In this document: positions 41,965-46,581 of the stretch, in pieces | Layout of the letters: each line of letters begins with the position of its first letter | How positions within the stretch are numbered: the first letter of the stretch is position 1 | From: Pirellula sp. | GTDB lineage: Bacteria > Planctomycetota > Planctomycetia > Pirellulales > Pirellulaceae | DNA: 46,581 nucleotides | NCBI GenBank assembly: GCA_021299695.1 | Contig: JAJTEK010000013.1 | Location: 1 to 46,581, forward strand | Direction: 5' to 3' | Translations under genes and position numbers: made by a program | Notes under the pieces: model-generated | Databases searched by the model: none | Seen by the model: only the letters and a program-made list of their open reading frames with translations | Told to the model about the DNA's origin: nothing

Positions 41965-43167
41965 TTAAGGAACGACAGGCGATACGATGACTTGGGATTT
42001 ATCGTCATCGTCATTGGCAACAGCTAATCCGACGGCAGTCAGACCGCCAATGAGAGCTAGTGGGAGGAGACCTCCGCCGAATCCGCCACCGATTCCTCCT
42101 CCGCCACCACCACCTCCACCTCCGTTGCCTCCTGCGACTCCGCAGCAACCGGACATCGGCAGCGGGCAGCAAGTTTCTTCGAAGGGGATCTCCGCTTGGG
42201 CAACCATCGAGGCACCAAGGCAATCGCACGAGGCCAGTTCGACGTTCAAAGCTGGAACTGCATCCTGCTGGACCGAGGCATGAACGAACTTACGTCCGTC
42301 TTGAGCAATCGAAGTGCTAGATCCATTATCGTCGACGCCTTTGCCCACCGCGACAAAACCAAGGGCAGCGATACCCGCAGGACCCGAAGCAACAAAACCG
42401 TAGTTCCCTGGCGGGATGTTATCGAAGCGGTAGTTTCCATCCCGGTCTGCACGAGTCTTTGCAACTTCATTACCTGCGTGGGTTAGGTAAATCTGAGTTC
42501 CGCTCAGGTCTCTTCCTCCACCTGGCACAGATACACGTCCGCGAACACCGCCGTTTTCGTCGATCGCGATGCGTCCACTGTTCCAAAACTTTCTGCCCTC
42601 ACCGACTGGATCTTTATCGAGTTGCTCAACGCCAGTGTTCCGTGGAATCGATCCGCTACGGATGAGCGACACAATGCGATCGGTCGCAGGCGTTAGGGAT
42701 CGTACTTGAATTCCGCTCGGCAGATGCTTTCCTGCCGTGGGATCAAGGATCGTCAGAGACATCACCGCCAGAGTGCTTGGGTTCTGAGCAACGAGGGCAT
42801 AAACACCCGGCTTGATATCCGAGAAGCGAAAGGAGCCGTCTTCGGCCGTGGTGATCCAAGCGACCCTTTGGCCATTCTGTACCAAGGCTAATTCGATTCC
42901 GCTTTGTTTGATTTGGTTTTCACCTGCCGGAGTGCCAAGGGTCCCCCAGAAAGATCCGTCCGAGGCCAAGTGAATCCACTGGTGATGGTTCAACCCATCT
43001 GCATATAGGTCGGAATTTGCCTTCCCGAGGGACGCTTGTGCCGCAGGCAACGCGATCGCCTCTGGTACAGTCGCTACTGGGTCTTGTGCAAAACTCCAGG
43101 CCCCTTGGGTCGTGAATGCGAGAGCAAGCGAGGCAGTCAGGTGCAAACGAAAGTTGGTTTTGGACAT
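41965..43167 (-). CDS. secreted protein with two Ig-like domains, Gly-rich hinge and C-terminal anchor
   Basis: 400 residues. Signal peptide (LTASLALAFTTQGAWSFAQ). Two tandem carboxypeptidase-regulatory-like domains: TTAEDGSFRFSDIKPGVYALV and TRADRDGNYRFDNIPPGNYGFV share the same Dx-G-x-(Y/F)-x-F-x-x-(I/L)-x-P-G-x-Y core. A Cys-rich stretch (CDC, CC, CC) follows, then a poly-Gly run, a hydrophobic anchor (LLPLALIGGLTAVGLAVA) and a short DDDDK-containing tail. The layout resembles surface proteins that are held by a C-terminal segment after a flexible hinge. First gene of the leftward group 43.2-38.4 kb. Confidence 0.8.
   Translation of the reverse strand: MSKTNFRLHLTASLALAFTTQGAWSFAQDPVATVPEAIALPAAQASLGKANSDLYADGLNHHQWIHLASDGSFWGTLGTPAGENQIKQSGIELALVQNGQRVAWITTAEDGSFRFSDIKPGVYALVAQNPSTLAVMSLTILDPTAGKHLPSGIQVRSLTPATDRIVSLIRSGSIPRNTGVEQLDKDPVGEGRKFWNSGRIAIDENGGVRGRVSVPGGGRDLSGTQIYLTHAGNEVAKTRADRDGNYRFDNIPPGNYGFVASGPAGIAALGFVAVGKGVDDNGSSTSIAQDGRKFVHASVQQDAVPALNVELASCDCLGASMVAQAEIPFEETCCPLPMSGCCGVAGGNGGGGGGGGGGIGGGFGGGLLPLALIGGLTAVGLAVANDDDDKSQVIVSPVVP
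42071..42132. repeat. Gly-codon low-complexity tract
   Basis: On the minus strand, repeated GGN codons encode the poly-Gly hinge of the Ig-like-domain protein. On the plus strand it reads as CCN/CCA triplets. Such tracts are prone to length change and to sequencing and assembly error. Confidence 0.7.
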
Positions 43168-43539
43168 AGCAGCGTCTAAAGTAAATCGAGGCAGGAAAAG
43201 GTCCGTCTGGTGAATAGTCTATTCCCCCGAAACATGCATACAAGGGAAATCGGAGCAAGTTGGGTCATGAATTTGGTAAATCGGGGAGGATATTCGGTCG
43301 GATCATGAATGGAATTCCAATTTTAGCGATACCAAGCGAGCTATACAAAGAAAACTAATAGATGGTAGCGGATTCTGTCTTTTTCAAAAACCTGGGCCTT
43401 TGAGCTATAATCGCTTGTGTGCCCGAGCAGGTGGAGTCACAGAGTCTGTCCGAGCCCTTTGTAAGCCCTAATATTTTTCCACGAAGTTACCTTTCACCCT
43501 GACTTTTTTCCGAATTTTATTTCTATCGAAGGTCTAAGA
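43168..43539. promoter_or_regulatory. 372-bp divergent regulatory region with dyads
   Basis: Between the Ig-like protein (leftward) and the sugar isomerase (rightward). It holds a dyad GAATAG-T-CTATTC at 43212-43224, about 45 bp before the leftward ATG. Direct repeats of TCATGAAT lie at 43265-43272 and 43303-43310, the second followed by the palindrome GGAATTCC (43311-43318). A rightward sigma-70-like promoter is listed separately. The leftward promoter is not clear. Confidence 0.45.
43383..43411 (+). promoter_or_regulatory. sigma-70-like promoter for the sugar isomerase gene
   Basis: -35 TTCAAA (four of six) and a perfect -10 TATAAT at 43406-43411, separated by 17 bases. The leader to the ATG at 43540 would be about 120 bases. 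It is the best promoter match noticed in the window. Confidence 0.6.
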
Positions 43540-44451
43540 ATGCGAAAACGGCCCCGGATCAGTGCCTTCCCTAAATGCTTCCTCGAAGAGATTTCCCAAA
43601 AACGGACGATGAGCGTTTTTGATTGGATCCAGATGGCCAAGGATTTACCCGCCGAGGGTCTGGAAATGTACGAGGGTTTCCTATGGGAGTTGACCGATTC
43701 GTTTCTCGGGAGGTTGTCCGATGAGCTTTCCCGGTGCAATTTCGAGATGCCGATGCTTTGCTGTTCGCCTGATTTCACCCATCCGGAGAGGTCCAAGCGG
43801 CTCGCAGCGATCGAATACCAGAAGAAAATGATAGAAGTCGCCTTCAAACTCGGGGGGGCTGGCACGGTTTGTAGGATCCTCAGTGGACAACGGTGGCCGG
43901 AGGTGGATCTTCAGCGGGGGCTAGATTACGCTTCGGAGGGAATTTTGGAATGTATCCCGGCGGCGCAGTCGCTCGGAGTGGTGTTGGGAATTGAGAACCA
44001 CTACAAGGACGGATTTTGGCTCTATCCCGAGTTCGCTCAGAAGAAAGACGTCTTTTTAGCGTTACTGGATCGGATACCCGAATCCCCAAGTTTCGGGGTC
44101 CAATACGACCCGAGCAATGCGGTAGTGGCGGGCGATGATCCACTGGAGTTGCTCGATGCTGTCTTGCCCAGGGTCGTTAGCATGCACGCAAGCGACCGGT
44201 ATCTTGCACCCGGAGCGAGTCTCGACGATCTGAAAGACGCCGAGGGGAGTGCCGGTTATTCAAAACTGCTGCTCCACGGGGTAACGGGTAAGGGACTAAA
44301 CAATTACCCGGAGATTTTTCGTAGGCTTTCTGAAAGCGGATACTCCGGTTGGATAAGTATCGAGGATGGGATGAACGGCATGGAAGAAATGCGAGAATCA
44401 CTTTTGTTTCTCCACAAAATGGTGGAGACTTTCTATCCTACCAGCGAATGA
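43540..44451 (+). CDS. cytoplasmic sugar phosphate isomerase/epimerase (TIM barrel)
   Basis: 303 residues, no signal peptide. AP-endonuclease-2/xylose-isomerase-like TIM barrel. Candidate metal ligands: Glu in VLGIENHYKDG, Asp in VQYDPSNAVV, His in SMHASDRY and Glu in ISIEDGMNG. Such enzymes epimerise or isomerise sugars and inositols. It is a distant paralogue of the Tat-exported protein at 32892-33899 but intracellular. It is preceded by a good promoter and followed by a possible terminator, so it is probably monocistronic. Confidence 0.88.
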   Translation: MRKRPRISAFPKCFLEEISQKRTMSVFDWIQMAKDLPAEGLEMYEGFLWELTDSFLGRLSDELSRCNFEMPMLCCSPDFTHPERSKRLAAIEYQKKMIEVAFKLGGAGTVCRILSGQRWPEVDLQRGLDYASEGILECIPAAQSLGVVLGIENHYKDGFWLYPEFAQKKDVFLALLDRIPESPSFGVQYDPSNAVVAGDDPLELLDAVLPRVVSMHASDRYLAPGASLDDLKDAEGSAGYSKLLLHGVTGKGLNNYPEIFRRLSESGYSGWISIEDGMNGMEEMRESLLFLHKMVETFYPTSE

Positions 44452-44519
44452 ACGCCCGCTGAATTAGCTATACCAATCCAGACAGTCTGTCTCACCACCA
44501 CCGGAAAAAACCCTGCAAC

Positions 44520-44584
44520 CCTCCCGTTCGCCCGACTCCGCCTAAAACTCCTAAATTCCGACTTGCAAGCGGGAGGTTTTTCTT
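44520..44584 (+). terminator. possible rho-independent terminator
   Basis: Arms CCTCCCG (44520-44526) and CGGGAGG (44570-44576), followed at once by TTTTTCTT. The loop is long (43 bases), which weakens the call, but the GC stem and T-run are right, and the site lies about 70 bases past the isomerase stop. Confidence 0.4.
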
Positions 44585-44610
44585 GCTCGAAGCTTCGATC
44601 GTCCTAACAT
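44583..44610 (+). promoter_or_regulatory. weak promoter candidate with a palindrome in the spacer
   Basis: TTGCTC (44583-44588) and TAACAT (44605-44610), 16 bases apart. The 12-bp palindrome TCGAAGCTTCGA (44587-44598) sits between the two boxes, where a regulator could block RNA polymerase. Precedes the first PEP-CTERM gene by about 65 bp. Confidence 0.3.
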
Positions 44611-44674
44611 AGAGGCGTTCTGATTGCTGTTTCGAAATACGACACTCCAAGCCGATTAATAGGACTTTGCCAAC

Positions 44675-45388
44675 ATGAATACGATCAAATTCGTGGCGGT
44701 ATTGGGTATTTTGATCGCTTCAACTTTGTTGGTTCCAAGGGCCAGCGCTGGCATCGCGACCAGCACGGTGGACCAGAATGGAACCAAGATTGGATTCAAT
44801 TCCAACAACGGATCCGCCTCGAAAATTGGCACGTTTGACTTCAACTTCCCCGGCGGGGTCGCTTCGTTAGATTTTCTGGAAGCTCGCATCCGTCTTTCCG
44901 TGCAACTTCCGCCCGAAGCCATCGGCGATCTGGCTCCCCAGATCGTATTCGCGAAGTTGGGACAGACCAATCTAGACCAAGCCTTGATTACAGGTGATGC
45001 AACCCGAACAGATATTAGGATTTCTTACAATCTTTTTCCATCCGGACTTGGTATCGTCGAGAAGCAAACCGACTTTGTCAAACTAACCAGAGTTCAAAGC
45101 TTGGCTTTGTCAGCGATCCTTGCGAGCGATCCGAGTAATCGTCTGGACGCCTGGTTGGTAAGCGATACGTTAACCGCCATCACGGTACCGGCGTTGAGTG
45201 AATTCCTCGACTTGTCCGGCCCGTTTCCCATAGCAATCGTCACCCGGTACGATTCCACATTAGACCTTAGGTATGTTCCGGAGCCTTCTACAAGCATCGC
45301 CTTCACAGGATTGAGCGTCTGGATCCTGCGCGGTGCCAGATCATGGAAGCGGGATAGGAACCTTAAATCTTCGAAAATCAAAGGCTAG
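44675..45388 (+). CDS. PEP-CTERM sorted exported protein
   Basis: 237 residues. Signal peptide (MNTIKFVAVLGILIASTLL, ending RASAG) and a C-terminal PEP-CTERM signal: VPEPSTSIAF, a hydrophobic stretch and a basic tail (RGARSWKRDR). Such tails are cut and sorted by exosortase at the inner membrane, usually with delivery to the exopolysaccharide or surface. The mature region is beta-rich with no enzyme motif. It sits five bases upstream of a second PEP-CTERM gene. The tail runs about 10 residues past the usual end, a minor oddity. Confidence 0.87.
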   Translation: MNTIKFVAVLGILIASTLLVPRASAGIATSTVDQNGTKIGFNSNNGSASKIGTFDFNFPGGVASLDFLEARIRLSVQLPPEAIGDLAPQIVFAKLGQTNLDQALITGDATRTDIRISYNLFPSGLGIVEKQTDFVKLTRVQSLALSAILASDPSNRLDAWLVSDTLTAITVPALSEFLDLSGPFPIAIVTRYDSTLDLRYVPEPSTSIAFTGLSVWILRGARSWKRDRNLKSSKIKG

Positions 45389-45393
45389 TTTCT

Positions 45394-46032
45394 ATGTTTC
45401 GCTCAAACCTTTCAGTTTCGACGTCGGTTGGTGCCCTGTTGCTGTTCCTTTCGTCCTGGAGCATCGCGACTGCGGACATCATCAAGGAGTTCACTCAGCA
45501 ATCGGGAGTCGCGGAGGATTTTGGCCTGCGAAGAGCGGTTTACCTCGGTCGCCTATTCAATGGTGTCGATGGAGGTCCGTTCCGCCGGATGGACTCGATG
45601 TATGCAATTGTCACACTCGCCCAAGCGAACAACGTGCAGTTATTCGCAGGTGACGGGAACTCGAATTTCGATTCTGCGTTCAGCCAGGGAAAGATGATCG
45701 ATACGGGGATAAGAGTTAGCAATTCGAACCAAACAGACACGCAGGTAGTGTTTGTCCCAGGAAATCCTTCGAATACCCCTCCGTTTAAAATCGGCGTCCC
45801 AGCGGGTGTTGCGATCCACGACTCGCTTGCCGCCAACAATCGTCTTGATTTTTGGCTTGTTGGAATCACCAACTCCGGCTTCACCGTCCCTTCCAATGTG
45901 TCAGGGAATGTCGCGAACTTCTTTATCCAATTCGATCGCTCGACTGCGGTTCCAGAACCAGCATCGATCCTGTTGGCTGGTTCGGGTTTGGTCGCTCTGT
46001 TGGCTAAAAGACGCTTAAGGCGATCGAATTAG
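45394..46032 (+). CDS. PEP-CTERM sorted exported protein
   Basis: 212 residues. Signal peptide ending SIATAD and a textbook PEP-CTERM tail: AVPEPASILLAGSGLVALLAKRRLRR. The mature region has several similar strands and shares with the preceding protein the segment types NRLDAWLV/NRLDFWLV and ITVPALS/FTVPSNV, so the two are paralogues made by tandem duplication. It starts five bases after the first gene's stop, so they are co-transcribed. Exosortase itself is not in the window. Confidence 0.9.
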   Translation: MFRSNLSVSTSVGALLLFLSSWSIATADIIKEFTQQSGVAEDFGLRRAVYLGRLFNGVDGGPFRRMDSMYAIVTLAQANNVQLFAGDGNSNFDSAFSQGKMIDTGIRVSNSNQTDTQVVFVPGNPSNTPPFKIGVPAGVAIHDSLAANNRLDFWLVGITNSGFTVPSNVSGNVANFFIQFDRSTAVPEPASILLAGSGLVALLAKRRLRRSN

Positions 46033-46041
46033 ATCGCCTTA
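46016..46041. terminator. bidirectional hairpin between convergent genes
   Basis: Perfect ten-base arms TAAGGCGATC and GATCGCCTTA with the six-base loop GAATTA. The hairpin covers the stop codons of both convergent genes (TAG at 46030-46032 and the minus-strand TAA at 46039-46041). No strong T-run on either side, so termination is likely but not proven. Confidence 0.55.
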
Positions 46042-46581
46042 CTTGCTGGGCTTAGATTTTAGGTTCGCCAGTGTCAAGAGAGCGTAACCGGTAACAAGGT
46101 TAGGATCCCCCTCCATCCATCGAGGTTCTGGGTTGGTCCAGGAACCGTCAACCTTCTGTGTTTTCTGCAATTGCTCAAGGATATCCGACCTCCAAGAGCG
46201 TGCACCGGAGTCGGACTCAAAGGTCTCTGCCCCGACCATAGCAAGCGCTTTGGACATCGTCTGTAGGTAGTAAAATAGCCCAGCAGGGCCCATCCCCGGG
46301 TTGTTCGTGACGCTGTAGTTTTTCTTGAGGAACTTTGTAGCGGCTTTCACCCGAAAGTCTTCAGGACCTACACCTGCATAAAGCATGCTTTTGAGGCCAG
46401 CGTAGGTCATCGAGGCGTAGGATCGCAGTCCTCCGGTGGCCTCGTCCTTACCTGCCATAGAATCGCCACCTGCAGCAGGCGTGTAGTAGAACCCACCATC
46501 GTTGAGCTTCGATGCAAAAGGGGTGTCGTTGGCCGGCGATTCCAAGTTTTGACAACGATTGACAAATGCCAATGCTCTTTG
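46039..46581 (-). CDS. terpene-cyclase/prenyltransferase-repeat protein, 5' truncated
   Basis: The frame is open to the right edge; the TTG at 46572 is only an internal codon. 180 residues are visible. Repeats of the alpha-alpha toroid kind: [16 protein letters not shown], a segment with [20 protein letters not shown], and a QW-type motif, [10 protein letters not shown], before the last helix (YALLTLANL). These match the prenyltransferase/squalene-oxidase repeat family. No DxDD motif is in the visible part, so cyclase activity cannot be judged. In planctomycetes such proteins are often secreted and not involved in hopanoid synthesis. Confidence 0.8.
   Translation of the reverse strand, partial: QRALAFVNRCQNLESPANDTPFASKLNDGGFYYTPAAGGDSMAGKDEATGGLRSYASMTYAGLKSMLYAGVGPEDFRVKAATKFLKKNYSVTNNPGMGPAGLFYYLQTMSKALAMVGAETFESDSGARSWRSDILEQLQKTQKVDGSWTNPEPRWMEGDPNLVTGYALLTLANLKSKPSK

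Noticed and set aside
1-46581. CRISPR arrays, phage, transposases, toxin-antitoxin or known defence genes
   Set aside because: Looked for on both strands; no regular direct-repeat arrays or characteristic proteins were found.

Overview
The window reads as a chromosomal segment of a planctomycete, most like the Pirellulales. The reasons are: large secreted proteins ending in planctomycete-type c-type cytochrome (CxxCH) domains, one of them fused to a neutral-ceramidase-like domain; a transmembrane Ser/Thr kinase; two PEP-CTERM proteins; a uronate-isomerase-like enzyme; secreted TIM-barrel sugar isomerases; and many GTG/TTG starts. This assignment is inference from gene content. I saw no rRNA, convincing tRNA, CRISPR array or insertion sequence.

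Layout. 1-3.1 kb (+): a 5'-truncated PA14/cupredoxin/cytochrome protein, then a hotdog-crotonase fusion. 3.1-13.1 kb (-): a heme-motif sensor histidine kinase, argF and argB, a Ser/Thr kinase, and a 1,423-residue ceramidase-like/cytochrome fusion. After a 505-bp divergent gap comes a uronate-isomerase-like gene (+). It converges on a hypothetical gene (-) that appears to be broken by one extra base. 15.9-22.5 kb (+) is a tightly packed envelope operon: lipoprotein signal segment, transglutaminase-like protein without its catalytic Cys (apparently one gene split by a frameshift), a polytopic glycosyltransferase-like protein, and a 1,119-residue AsmA-like protein with four internal repeats. 22.9-23.6 kb: a secreted protein made of two homologous halves.

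23.7-27.0 kb (-): lipoprotein, trypsin-like protease and an intact transglutaminase, divergent from a methyltransferase. 27.9-30.9 kb (-) is an apparent operon of a small zinc ribbon, purA, uppS and a membrane diguanylate cyclase. 31.2-38.3 kb (+): a membrane protein/HTTM-like pair, a Tat-exported sugar isomerase, then POT and OPT peptide transporters followed after 5 bp by a small HExxH protein, a possible peptide-uptake cassette. 38.4-43.2 kb (-): a secreted Ig-like-repeat protein, a possible 60-residue membrane protein, an NHL-type propeller, a sulfatase-fold protein lacking the sulfatase signature, and an RlmI-like methyltransferase. 43.5-46.6 kb: a sugar isomerase/epimerase with a good promoter, two PEP-CTERM proteins, and a 3'-fragment of a cyclase/prenyltransferase-repeat protein facing them across a perfect hairpin.

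No known defence or mobile system is visible. The most unusual material is the 15-22.5 kb envelope region, several apparent pseudoenzymes, and the multi-domain redox fusions.
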